In this document: piece after piece, positions 37,220 through 46,527 of the stretch
How positions within the stretch are numbered: position 1 is the first letter of the stretch
How the letters are laid out: each line of letters opens with the position of its first letter
From: Candidatus Uhrbacteria bacterium
GTDB lineage: Bacteria; Patescibacteriota; Patescibacteriia; 2-12-FULL-60-25
Length of the DNA: 64,000 nucleotides
Assembly (NCBI GenBank): GCA_021413945.1
Contig: JAIOPK010000006.1
Span: forward strand, 186,001 to 250,000
Direction of reading: 5' to 3'
Position numbers and translations under genes: made by a program
The notes under the pieces: model-generated
Seen by the model: the letters and a program-made list of their open reading frames with translations, nothing else
The model's database searches: none
Told to the model about the DNA's origin: nothing

Positions 37220-38595
37220 ATACCCATTGGTTGAGAGGTCCGTGGATTGCCATGTTTGCGGGGTTCGTGCTCGCCGCGAGTTTTGTGGTTTTACAGCCGG
37301 GCCACATCGCAAAAGACGCCGGAGAATATGACGCGCTGGCTCAGTCGATTGTACAGGGACGCTACGAGATCGACGGGCAGGCGAGCATGCTCCGTGAACC
37401 GGGATATCCGACGCTTCGTGCCTCAATCCGTGTCATCAGCGATAGCCCTTCGGTTGTTTTGTGGTTTCAAGTTTTGTTATTTGTCGCGATTATTTGGTTG
37501 GTTTGGGATTCGTTTCGTCGTTTGGAGTCAAGACTGGCGTTGATCGGGGCTTGGTCGGCGGCTTTGTCGTACGGACTTGCCGTCTATGCATCCAGACATT
37601 TACTAGAAATGTTTGCGGCATTTCTTGTTGCGCTTGTTGTTTGGTTTGCCGTACGTGCGATGCATGCAGAAAAAATTTGGAAGGACTTGATCTTGTTCTC
37701 GATTGCTTCTGCCGCCCTTATTCTTACGCGTGTCCCGCTTGCGCTCGTGCCTATTTCGCTCGCCATCATGTTGGCGTGGTACTGGAAGAGTAAGGGGCTT
37801 TTTGAGGTCGCAAAACGGGGGAGCGTGTTTGTCGCGATTTTGATTGCTCTTCTTTCTCCTTGGGTTATCCGGAATGGAACAACGTTTGGTGTTTGGTCGA
37901 TTACGGGACGAACGGGGATACAGGTTGCTGCGCGCGCCTATAAAGCTAATGAGTCTTGGGGACGTTTACGCGATAGTCTCGGCTCCGTTGTTGTTGGTAG
38001 AAGTTTGAATGCTCTGAAATACCCGCAATCTAAACCGATCATTCTTGAACAGTGGAAATGGGTTTGGGATCGTTTTGCCGCGTGGAAGCTCGACCGAAGT
38101 GAGATCGACGCTGATAAAGCTTTGCGCAAGGAAGCGTTTGGTATTTTGCTTAGCGATGTTCCGCATTTTTTGCGCGGAGGATTGTGGTCGATCGTAGATA
38201 TGGGACGATTATTGGCGTTGCCATCACCGCTGGCGCCGGAGTTTGGTATCGAAGGAATGTTTTGGCCAAAGGTTGAAGCCAAGAATATCGGCATGATGGA
38301 TCGATGGATTTTGGTTTTGGCGCATCTGGTGCAGGCGGCATGGTGGCTTGGCATGTTGATCGGTTTATTTTTTGGTTTTAAACGATTTGGGAGACGATTT
38401 TTTCCGGGTTACATCGTGCTCGCAGTCGTTATCGCTCACATTCCCGCAGACAATATCGTGAGATATGCAGCACCTATACAGCCGTGGCTTATCTTTCTTG
38501 TTATGAGCGGCTGGTGGTACATGATTTTGCCGTGGTTGACGCGAGGGAAATTTGGCCTCAAACTACCAGCCAATCGTTATGGAACTAGCGAATAA
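37216..38595 (+). CDS. Multi-TM GT-C-like membrane glycosyltransferase
   Basis: Multi-TM ORF with early acidic motif HIAKDAGEYDALAQSIVQGRYEI; ATGA overlap with the GT2 stop. Confidence 0.65.
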   Translation: MNTHWLRGPWIAMFAGFVLAASFVVLQPGHIAKDAGEYDALAQSIVQGRYEIDGQASMLREPGYPTLRASIRVISDSPSVVLWFQVLLFVAIIWLVWDSFRRLESRLALIGAWSAALSYGLAVYASRHLLEMFAAFLVALVVWFAVRAMHAEKIWKDLILFSIASAALILTRVPLALVPISLAIMLAWYWKSKGLFEVAKRGSVFVAILIALLSPWVIRNGTTFGVWSITGRTGIQVAARAYKANESWGRLRDSLGSVVVGRSLNALKYPQSKPIILEQWKWVWDRFAAWKLDRSEIDADKALRKEAFGILLSDVPHFLRGGLWSIVDMGRLLALPSPLAPEFGIEGMFWPKVEAKNIGMMDRWILVLAHLVQAAWWLGMLIGLFFGFKRFGRRFFPGYIVLAVVIAHIPADNIVRYAAPIQPWLIFLVMSGWWYMILPWLTRGKFGLKLPANRYGTSE

Positions 38596-39547
38596 ACGCG
38601 TACTCGTGACCGGAGGAGCCGGAGCGGTCGGAAGTAACTTGGTGCGCCGTTTATTGGAAATCGGTGTGGCGCATATTGTCGTGCTTGATGATCTTTCAAG
38701 CGGCGCCGCCGATGTGCTGCCGGATGATTCGGCCGTACGGTTCATCGAGGGGAGTGTTCGTGATGAAGAATTACTCGACAAGATTTTTGCCGGAGAAGAG
38801 CCGGAGGTCGTGTTCCATTTGGCGGCGCATTTTGCCAATCAAAATTCCGTCGATCATCCGATTGCGGATTTGGAGACGAATGCCGCCGGAACCGTCGCGC
38901 TTTTGACCCGTAGCGTGAAGAATGACGTGAAGCGTTTTATCTACACGAGCTCTTCTTGCGTGTATCCGCACAGTGAAGAGCCATTTGATGATGCTTGGGC
39001 GCCGACGGCATATGACACGCCTTATACGGTTTCCAAGGGTGTCGCGGAGTTGTATGCCAGGTTTTATCACGAGCATGACAAATTACCTGTTGTGATTTTA
39101 CGTTTGTTTAATTCATTTGGCCCAGGTGAGTTTCCGGGAAAATACCGCAATGTGATCCCTAATTTTATGCGTCTTGCTTTGCAGGGCAAGCCGCTGCCGA
39201 TCACGGGCACGGGTCAGGAGCGACGTACGTTTACGTATGTCATGGATACGGTCGATATGATGATCGGGCTCGCTCAAAAGGATGAAGCTATCGGTGGAAC
39301 GTTCAACTTGGCGAGTACCAACGATATCGCTATTCAGGATTTAGCGGATACGATCAATCGATTAACGGAGAACGCGGCCGGTGTCGAGTATTTGCCCGCA
39401 CGATCGTGGGACAAGGTGAAGGTACGACGCGCCAAGCTCGATCGCGTCCGCGACATGCTTGGAACACTGCCAAACACGTCACTGGAAGCGGGTTTGAAAG
39501 AAACGATCGCCTGGGCAAAACAATTTCCACAAAAATTTCTTGTATGA
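38579..39547 (+). CDS. NAD-dependent epimerase/dehydratase (extended SDR)
   Basis: KRVLVTGGAGAVGSNLVRRLLE; YTVSKGVAELYARF; ILRLFNSFGPGEFPG. Confidence 0.9.
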   Translation: MELANKRVLVTGGAGAVGSNLVRRLLEIGVAHIVVLDDLSSGAADVLPDDSAVRFIEGSVRDEELLDKIFAGEEPEVVFHLAAHFANQNSVDHPIADLETNAAGTVALLTRSVKNDVKRFIYTSSSCVYPHSEEPFDDAWAPTAYDTPYTVSKGVAELYARFYHEHDKLPVVILRLFNSFGPGEFPGKYRNVIPNFMRLALQGKPLPITGTGQERRTFTYVMDTVDMMIGLAQKDEAIGGTFNLASTNDIAIQDLADTINRLTENAAGVEYLPARSWDKVKVRRAKLDRVRDMLGTLPNTSLEAGLKETIAWAKQFPQKFLV

Positions 39548-40710
39548 AAATCGGTATTTTGTCGGACGATTATCTTCCCGCGCTTGGCGGCGCCGAGTTG
39601 TACGCTTATAACCTCGCCAAGTTTTTGAATGAGAACGGGCATGAGGCGACGATTTTCACCTTCGCTCCATCCGATGGAGGTCCGGAGCGTTCCGGCATCA
39701 AGGTCGTACGAGTGCCTTGGTCCTGGAAACCGGCAAAGTATTTTCATTTTTGGAAGATGTTGCTCGGCTTTGCAAAGGAGCAAGATATTTTGCACACCAT
39801 TGATTCATACAAGATCGGTTTTTACTCGACCCTTGCATCGATGTTGAAACGTAAGCCGTTGTTTAATACGACAGAAGGACGCGGTATCTTGGATTTACCC
39901 GGCGAGAATTGGAAATTTAAAATGGTGCATGACATGTACCGCGCTTCCACGCTGAAGCGCGCTTACGCCAATATTCATGCCTGCTGGGAATTTGATCGGA
40001 TTGGCAAACGAATCGCTCCAAAGAATCGACATGTGTACATGCCGAATCCGGTTGACGATATTTTTTTCAAAACTGATTCGTCGTTGGCGCGTCCGTCGGA
40101 TTATCCTCAGGGCAAAAAGATCATTTTGACTGTCCGCCGTCTCGTTCCGAAGAATGGAATTCAGTATTTGGTACGCGCGTTGCCGGAGATTCGCCGACGC
40201 ATTCCGGAGGTTCACTATCTTGCGATCGGAACGGGTCGAGCGGAAGAAGCGATTAAGAAGCTCGCTGTTGATCTTGGAGTAGCGGATATCATTACGTTTA
40301 AAGGCGCTGTCAAAAATGAAGAACTGCGTCCTTACATCAGCCATGCCGATGTTGTCGTATTTCCGTCGAGTGCGGAAGCGACGAGTCTCGCTTGTACGGA
40401 AGTGTTGGCGTCGGGGAAGGCCGTGGTTGCGAGTTCTATTGGCGGATATCCGGAATTGATCGAGGATGGAAAGAACGGATTGCTTGTAAAATTATTTGAT
40501 CGTGAAGATTCCGATTACGATGCACCATTTGATTTGCCACAAGAGCGTATTGACTTGATTACCGAGGCGGTTTGCAAGATTCTTGGCGATGATGCGCTGC
40601 GTGCCGATCTTGGCCGGAATGCTCGTGAACGTATCGAAAAAGAATTCTCCTGGCGCGTGAACGGACCTAAGATTGTTGCGCTTTATCGGGAGTCGCTCGC
40701 GGGTAAGTAA
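39544..40710 (+). CDS. Glycosyltransferase family 4
   Basis: MKIGILSDDYLPALGGAELYAYNLAKFLNENGHEATIFTF; FPSSAEATSLACTEVLASGKAVVASSIGGYPELI. Confidence 0.85.
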   Translation: MKIGILSDDYLPALGGAELYAYNLAKFLNENGHEATIFTFAPSDGGPERSGIKVVRVPWSWKPAKYFHFWKMLLGFAKEQDILHTIDSYKIGFYSTLASMLKRKPLFNTTEGRGILDLPGENWKFKMVHDMYRASTLKRAYANIHACWEFDRIGKRIAPKNRHVYMPNPVDDIFFKTDSSLARPSDYPQGKKIILTVRRLVPKNGIQYLVRALPEIRRRIPEVHYLAIGTGRAEEAIKKLAVDLGVADIITFKGAVKNEELRPYISHADVVVFPSSAEATSLACTEVLASGKAVVASSIGGYPELIEDGKNGLLVKLFDREDSDYDAPFDLPQERIDLITEAVCKILGDDALRADLGRNARERIEKEFSWRVNGPKIVALYRESLAGK

Positions 40711-41926
40711 GCGGGATCAGGGCGAGACGGGTGAATGTTTTTGAGATGACGGCGCCCCAAGAACCGAAGAGTGGAATCAGAATGATATTGCTTACAATTT
40801 GTACAACCGTGTTGGCACTATAGAAAAGCCAGAGGGCTTTGAGATTGTGCTGTGCTTGAAACCAGTTCAAACCGATGATTGATGTTAAACCAAGGAGACC
40901 GACGGAATAGACAAGCGACGGGAGAACTTGTTCACCGTATTGCGGGAAAAACCACGGGAGAAGAATCGGAGCGACAAGCCAATAGGCGGCGATCATGGCG
41001 CCGGAGAGACCGGCCATCGTCCAGAAATGTTTTTTGGTTTGGGCGAGAATTTTCTCGTTGTTCTCGTGGCGAGAGAAGCGACGCAAGATCACGCCGCCGA
41101 GGGCGTTCACAAAATCTTTCATTTGCTCCGGAATTAACATCGCGACGCTGTAGTTGGCGAGAACACCGTAACCGGCAAAGCGCTGGATCAAGATTTGATC
41201 GAGTTGGGATGCGAGCGCCTGGATAACGCCGATCGCATTCAAGTGATCGCCAAGTTTGAGATGCGAATGGGCTGAGCCGGTTTTGGGGAGTTTGCGCATT
41301 TCATTCCACGTGATCAATCCACGCATGAGAACATCGAGACCGAGATAAACGAAGAAGACGGGAAGCAGTTCTTTTGTTTTCCAAATCACGAGGAAAAAAC
41401 AAATGGCGAAAAGCGAATTGTTGAGAATGGCGATCTTGGTCAATCGTTGAATGCGTTCTTGTCCGGTCAGAATCGAACCGTAGAGTCCGCAGATTGCGTA
41501 GGCAGGAAAAAGAATTCCGGAGTAGGCGAGAGCGATTGCAACATGTGTTTCACCGACCAAATAGCGTTCAGCGGCGGCGATCATTAAAAGAAGTGTGCCG
41601 AGCGGGGCAATCATGAGAATGCGTTTGATGCCGGCCCAGACGATTACCGTATCGCCTTTGGCGATTCCGCGGATAATGCTTGCACTTACGCCGCCGGCCG
41701 CGAACATTCCGGCTAATGCGAACATCGCCAAGACATACCGGAACTCTCCCATGATGTTGCGTGGGAGCCAGCGAGCCATCAAAAACGTTGTTGCGACTCC
41801 GCGGATGATACCGCTCGTTTGCCCGGCGGCAAGCCAAGAAAAGGATTTTCCATAAAAACGCACGTCAAAACCGAGCGCTTGTGTAAGTCGGTCTAAAGCG
41901 GCGTTGCCCGATTGACGCAGTTCCAT
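40667..41926 (-). CDS. Wzx-type polysaccharide flippase
   Basis: MELRQSGNAALDRLTQALGFDVRFYGKSFSWLAAGQTSGIIRGVATTFLMARWLPRNIMGEFRYVLA; multi-TM. Start moved to 41926. Confidence 0.8.
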   Translation of the reverse strand: MELRQSGNAALDRLTQALGFDVRFYGKSFSWLAAGQTSGIIRGVATTFLMARWLPRNIMGEFRYVLAMFALAGMFAAGGVSASIIRGIAKGDTVIVWAGIKRILMIAPLGTLLLMIAAAERYLVGETHVAIALAYSGILFPAYAICGLYGSILTGQERIQRLTKIAILNNSLFAICFFLVIWKTKELLPVFFVYLGLDVLMRGLITWNEMRKLPKTGSAHSHLKLGDHLNAIGVIQALASQLDQILIQRFAGYGVLANYSVAMLIPEQMKDFVNALGGVILRRFSRHENNEKILAQTKKHFWTMAGLSGAMIAAYWLVAPILLPWFFPQYGEQVLPSLVYSVGLLGLTSIIGLNWFQAQHNLKALWLFYSANTVVQIVSNIILIPLFGSWGAVISKTFTRLALIPLTYPRATPDKAQQS

Positions 41927-41944
41927 GTGACAGGTAGCGTACCC

Positions 41945-42778
41945 ATGATCGATTTTTTGCGCCATATGGGGGAAATTAAGGACTTTTACGCCGCACATCC
42001 GGATCGCATCTGGGAGAAGCGTTTTGCGTCCCCGGATCCTATTCGCCGCTATGCGCATACAACGCAATACGAGGCGATCATCGCGCATGTGAAGGCGGGC
42101 GAGTCGGTGCTTGATTCGGGCTGTGGAGAGGGCGTGATTCCGATCATGCTCGCTAAACGGGGAATTGCCTCGACAGGGAGCGATTTGTCCAAGCCGAATA
42201 TCGAACACGCTCATGAGTTGGCAAAGTCACAAGGCGTGGAATCGCTGACAACATTTCTTGAAGCCGATGCCGAGCATCTGCCTTTTGCCGCTGCATCATT
42301 CGATGTGGTGATTAGTTCGCACGTGCTCGAGCATTTGCCTGATTTTGATCAGGGATTTCGTGAGCTGTGTCGCGTTGCGCGCAAGAGAGTCGTTGTAGCG
42401 CTTCCGACTGGACTGAATGGTTGTGCGATGGCTTTGCTTGGTGGCGATCATGGCTACTGGAAATTTGGTAAGCGGTCGATCATCGCTTTGCCTTGGGGAA
42501 TGTTGCGCGTGCTGTTTGGAATTTTTGGTGAAGGCGTTCAGGAGGGTTATGCCGGACATGACGAATTGCCGCATATTTGGCGATATCCGTGGGTGATGCG
42601 TCGTCGTTTGCAGAATCCGAAATGGAAACTTGTTTCGTTTGAGGCGAGCTCACTTGTGATGCCGTACTTCCAATTCTTATTGCCAATGGCAAAATTTTTA
42701 GACCGACATCGCTCCGCTCCGATTCTTCGAAACTTTGGTTACGGATCGATTGCTGTTTTTGAGCGGATTGATTCCTGA
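41945..42778 (+). CDS. SAM-dependent methyltransferase
   Basis: ESVLDSGCGEGVIPIMLAKRGIASTGSDLSKPNIEHA; FDVVISSHVLEHLPDFDQGFRELCRVARKR. Confidence 0.85.
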   Translation: MIDFLRHMGEIKDFYAAHPDRIWEKRFASPDPIRRYAHTTQYEAIIAHVKAGESVLDSGCGEGVIPIMLAKRGIASTGSDLSKPNIEHAHELAKSQGVESLTTFLEADAEHLPFAAASFDVVISSHVLEHLPDFDQGFRELCRVARKRVVVALPTGLNGCAMALLGGDHGYWKFGKRSIIALPWGMLRVLFGIFGEGVQEGYAGHDELPHIWRYPWVMRRRLQNPKWKLVSFEASSLVMPYFQFLLPMAKFLDRHRSAPILRNFGYGSIAVFERIDS

Positions 42779-42780
42779 TT

Positions 42781-44643
42781 ATGTGCGGACTTGCCGGTTT
42801 TGCCGGATCAGGAGGTTCAACCGAGTCGTTACGCAAGATGGCGAAAGCTCTCGAGCGTCGCGGTCCCGATGATGAGGGATTTTTTGAAGCGCCCGGAGTC
42901 GGTTTTGCGTTTCGACGTTTGAGTATCATCGATGTGGGCGGGGGACATCAGCCTTTGTCGAATAATGATGGAACGGTGCAAGTGATGTTGAATGGAGAGA
43001 TTTTTGGATTTCGGAAATTACGCGACGAATTATTGGCGGAAGGTTTTAGATTCAAGACGAATTCGGATACGGAAGTTATCGTGCGCGCCTATGAGAAGTG
43101 GGGTGACGATTGCTTTGAAAGATTGGAAGGAATGTTTGCGATAGCGATTTGGGACGCCAAATTGAAACGTCTTGTGATCGCGCGCGATCGTCTTGGAAAG
43201 AAGCCGTTGTATTGGACTGAGAAGAATGGGACGATTTGGTTTGCTTCAGAGCTTAAAGCGTTACTGTCGGCCGGTGTTGTCGAGAAACAGATCGATCATG
43301 TAGCGCTTGCGGCGTATTTTAGATCGGATGCGGTGCCGACGCCGCGCTCCATATTCGCAAATGTATCGAAGTTAGCGCCGGCCTCGGCGATGTCTTGGAA
43401 GGATGGAAAGATGGAAAAAACGTGGAAGTTTTGGGGATGTCCGCAGGAAACGATTGATGTTGCCGATCCGGTCGCAGGCTTAAGCGAGCGATTTGATCTC
43501 GCCGTGAAAGAACGTTTGGTTTCTGATGTTCCGCTTGGATTATTTTTGTCGGGCGGGCTTGATTCGACGGCTGTAGCAGAAAGTGCGAGTCGGCAGTCTT
43601 CATCGAAGTTGAAGGCGTTTACGATTGGGTTCGAGGATAAGTCTCATGATGAGACGGAGGCGGCGTCGCTTGTCGCGAAATCGTTAGGACTCGAACATTA
43701 TGTCGAAAAGCTGACAGCGGAATCGGCGTTGTTGATGATCGATGAAGCAACGGAGCTACTCGATGAACCGCTGGCGGATGCGGCAATTTTGCCGCAGTTG
43801 TTATTGTCGAGATTTGCGCGGGAGCAAGTGACGGTTGCTTTGAGCGGAGATGGAGGAGACGAGTTATTGATGGGGTATCAGCATATTCCGGCGCATGAAA
43901 TGACGGAACGTTTTCCCGGAATGATGAGTGTCGGTTCAAAGCTCTTGGGAGCGATTCCGGCGAGTGGTGGATATTTTAGCGCGGGATTCAAGGCGCAGAG
44001 ATTTGTGCGTGGTGCGTCGATGAAGGATCGAATGTCGCGCGATTTGGCTTGGCGTGGAGCGATGGATGCATCGACCTTGAAGGAAATTCTTCATTCGAAT
44101 GTGTTGGTCGATTCTGATCCGGATTGGTCGGAACGACTTTTGATCGACTATACGAAGGAAGCAGGAGTCGACGCAGACGGATGGCGCGGCTGGAGCTGGG
44201 CGTATTTGCGAAGTTTTTTAATGGATGAAGTTTTGGTAAAAGTCGATCGTGCGACGATGTGGTATTCGCTCGAGTCGCGCGCGCCATTGCTCGACCGCCG
44301 CGTCGTTGAATATCTACTCACTTTACCGACGAAGTATAAGACAGGTGTTTGGAAGAAAAAACGACTCTTACGCGAGCTTGTGAAGGGGAGAGTGCCGGCA
44401 GAAATACTCAACAAGCCGAAACATGGGTTTGGCGTGCCGGTGGCCGACTGGCTGCGCGGACCGCTCAAATCGAGACTTATGGAACTCACCTCGGCTGAAC
44501 GGCTTCGCGAGCAGGGACTGTTCCAACCGGAAGGCGTCGAGCAGCTCGTGCGGGAGCATTTAGGCGGGAAAATCGACCGTAGAAAAGAGCTGTGGGCCAT
44601 GCTTCAGTTCCAACTCTGGTATTCAAAATGGTTTCGTGTTTAG
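42781..44643 (+). CDS. asnB: Asparagine synthase-type amidotransferase, paralog 3
   Basis: MCGLAGFAGSGGS; LNGEIFGFRKLRDEL; PLGLFLSGGLDSTAVAESA; LSGDGGDELLMGYQHI. Confidence 0.9.
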   Translation: MCGLAGFAGSGGSTESLRKMAKALERRGPDDEGFFEAPGVGFAFRRLSIIDVGGGHQPLSNNDGTVQVMLNGEIFGFRKLRDELLAEGFRFKTNSDTEVIVRAYEKWGDDCFERLEGMFAIAIWDAKLKRLVIARDRLGKKPLYWTEKNGTIWFASELKALLSAGVVEKQIDHVALAAYFRSDAVPTPRSIFANVSKLAPASAMSWKDGKMEKTWKFWGCPQETIDVADPVAGLSERFDLAVKERLVSDVPLGLFLSGGLDSTAVAESASRQSSSKLKAFTIGFEDKSHDETEAASLVAKSLGLEHYVEKLTAESALLMIDEATELLDEPLADAAILPQLLLSRFAREQVTVALSGDGGDELLMGYQHIPAHEMTERFPGMMSVGSKLLGAIPASGGYFSAGFKAQRFVRGASMKDRMSRDLAWRGAMDASTLKEILHSNVLVDSDPDWSERLLIDYTKEAGVDADGWRGWSWAYLRSFLMDEVLVKVDRATMWYSLESRAPLLDRRVVEYLLTLPTKYKTGVWKKKRLLRELVKGRVPAEILNKPKHGFGVPVADWLRGPLKSRLMELTSAERLREQGLFQPEGVEQLVREHLGGKIDRRKELWAMLQFQLWYSKWFRV

Positions 44644-44653
44644 GTAGCCGTCT

Positions 44654-46417
44654 ATGATCCGGATCGCCATTATGGGCACAGGGATGGTGGGAGGTGCCCT
44701 CGACCGCTTTTTCCGACTGTACGGTACGGTTCCGGGCCTTTACGACCCTCCAAAAGGATTGACGGATACCTCGGTTTTGGCCACGGCAGACGTCATTTTT
44801 GTTGCCGTACCGACGCCGTACTACCTCGATGGCAGCGGTTTTGACGAGTCGTATTTGCGGGCGGCGATCGAGGTGATTCCGGTTGCCGGGAAGACGATCG
44901 TTCTGAAGTCGACGATTTTGCCCGGGACGACGGAACGGATGCAGGAGGATTATCCTCAGCATCGGTTTTTATTTAATCCGGAATTTTTGACCGAGACGAC
45001 GGCGGATCGTGACATGCAGTTTCCGAATCGCCAAATTGTCGGCTATACGGCGGAGAGTCGGAAAGATGCGGAGATGGTGATGGGGATTCTTCCCCGTGCT
45101 CCCTTTGAGAATATCGTTCCGTCACGTACGGCGGAGATGGTGAAATATTTTGGGAACGCGTTCTATGCGCTCAAAGTCGCGTATGCGAACCAGATGTACG
45201 ATCTTTGTGAAAAAATCGGCGTTGATTATGACTTGGTGAAGGAATGCGCCAAGGCCGAGCCTTGGATGGGAACGCATCACTGGGAAATTTTTCACAAGGG
45301 CTATCGCGGTTACGGGGGTAAGTGTCTGCCAAAGGACACGAGAGCGATTGTTCAGCTGGGCGATCGGGTCGGCGTCGATTTGTCGACGCTTAGGCATGCG
45401 GAAGAATATAATAATGCGCTTGGACTTGCGCAGGGGATTGATATCCATTGGGAGGAAGGATCGCCTAAGAAGGAATCGACGTCGCCGACGTTTCTGAAGA
45501 AGAAGCGCTATCTCGTTACCGGAGGCGCGGGATTTATCGGCTCGAACTTGGTCGACGCGTTAATAGCGGCGGGGCATGACGTGCGCGTGATTGATAACTT
45601 ATCGACAGGGAAGCGCGAGCGCGTGCATCCGACGGCGGAATTTATTCTTGCCGATTTTACCGATCTCGAGCAAATTCGCCCGTACTTTGAAGGAATGGAC
45701 GGCGTGTTCCATGTCGGCGCGTTGCCGCGTATCCCGTTTTCCATCGAGCATCCGATTCCGGCTGCGGAAGCGAATGTGATGGGGACGTTGAATGTCTTTG
45801 TTGCGGCGCGAGACGCCAAGGTGAAGCGTGTTGTGTACAGCGCCTCTTCGTCGGCATATGGCTCGCAGGAACAATTACCGCTGCGTCCCGACATGCCGGC
45901 GAATCCGTTGAACCCGTATGCGCTCCACAAATACATGGGGGAGAAGATCGCGGAGCAGTTTCATCGTTTTTACGATATGGAGACCGTGTCGCTACGCTAT
46001 TTCAATGTGTATGGTCCGCGTATGGCCGATGAGGGTGCGTACGTGACGGTTATTTCGCATTACATGCGCCAGAAAAAAGCTGGACAGCCGATTGTTATTC
46101 ATGGCGATGGCGAGCAGTCGCGTGATTTCACGCATGTGTCCGATGTCGTCCGGGCAAATATGTTGGCGATGGAGTCGAGCTCGGCCGGCAAAGGAGAGGT
46201 GGTGAATGTGGGAGCCGGCGAACGGCACTCGATCAACAAGATCGCGGATATCTTTGGAGGGCCGCGTACGTACGTCGAAGGACGCAAAGGCGAGGCACGG
46301 CACACGCAAGCGGATATTACAAAAACGCGAGAGTTGATTGGCTGGGAGCCGCGCATCAAATTCGACGACGGTTTGCGACAGCTGCTGCGAGATGAGGGGA
46401 TCGAGCCGGCGATGTAG
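44654..46417 (+). CDS. Fusion: truncated UDP-sugar 6-dehydrogenase-like + extended SDR epimerase
   Basis: N-terminal IAIMGTGMVGGALDRFF...LFNPEFLTETTADRD...GYGGKCLPKDTRAIVQ; linker SPKKESTSPTFLKKK; C-terminal RYLVTGGAGFIGSNLVDALIAAGHDVRVIDNLSTGK...YALHKYMGEKIAEQF. Confidence 0.9.
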   Translation: MIRIAIMGTGMVGGALDRFFRLYGTVPGLYDPPKGLTDTSVLATADVIFVAVPTPYYLDGSGFDESYLRAAIEVIPVAGKTIVLKSTILPGTTERMQEDYPQHRFLFNPEFLTETTADRDMQFPNRQIVGYTAESRKDAEMVMGILPRAPFENIVPSRTAEMVKYFGNAFYALKVAYANQMYDLCEKIGVDYDLVKECAKAEPWMGTHHWEIFHKGYRGYGGKCLPKDTRAIVQLGDRVGVDLSTLRHAEEYNNALGLAQGIDIHWEEGSPKKESTSPTFLKKKRYLVTGGAGFIGSNLVDALIAAGHDVRVIDNLSTGKRERVHPTAEFILADFTDLEQIRPYFEGMDGVFHVGALPRIPFSIEHPIPAAEANVMGTLNVFVAARDAKVKRVVYSASSSAYGSQEQLPLRPDMPANPLNPYALHKYMGEKIAEQFHRFYDMETVSLRYFNVYGPRMADEGAYVTVISHYMRQKKAGQPIVIHGDGEQSRDFTHVSDVVRANMLAMESSSAGKGEVVNVGAGERHSINKIADIFGGPRTYVEGRKGEARHTQADITKTRELIGWEPRIKFDDGLRQLLRDEGIEPAM

Positions 46418-46419
46418 TC

Positions 46420-46522
46420 GGATCCCGTATTGCAAAAACACTCCTGCGGAACTCGTCGTCGATATCTTGTTTTTCAAGGTCGACTCAGACAGTCCTCGGA
46501 GTGTTTTTGCAATACGGGATCC
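46420..46522. repeat. Palindromic structured element, copy 2 (25-bp perfect inverted arms, conserved core)
   Basis: Arm 46420-46444 GGATCCCGTATTGCAAAAACACTCC is the exact reverse complement of 46498-46522. Segment 46441-46501 differs from 2611-2671 only at 3 loop bases. Confidence 0.95.
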
Positions 46523-46527
46523 TCCGT

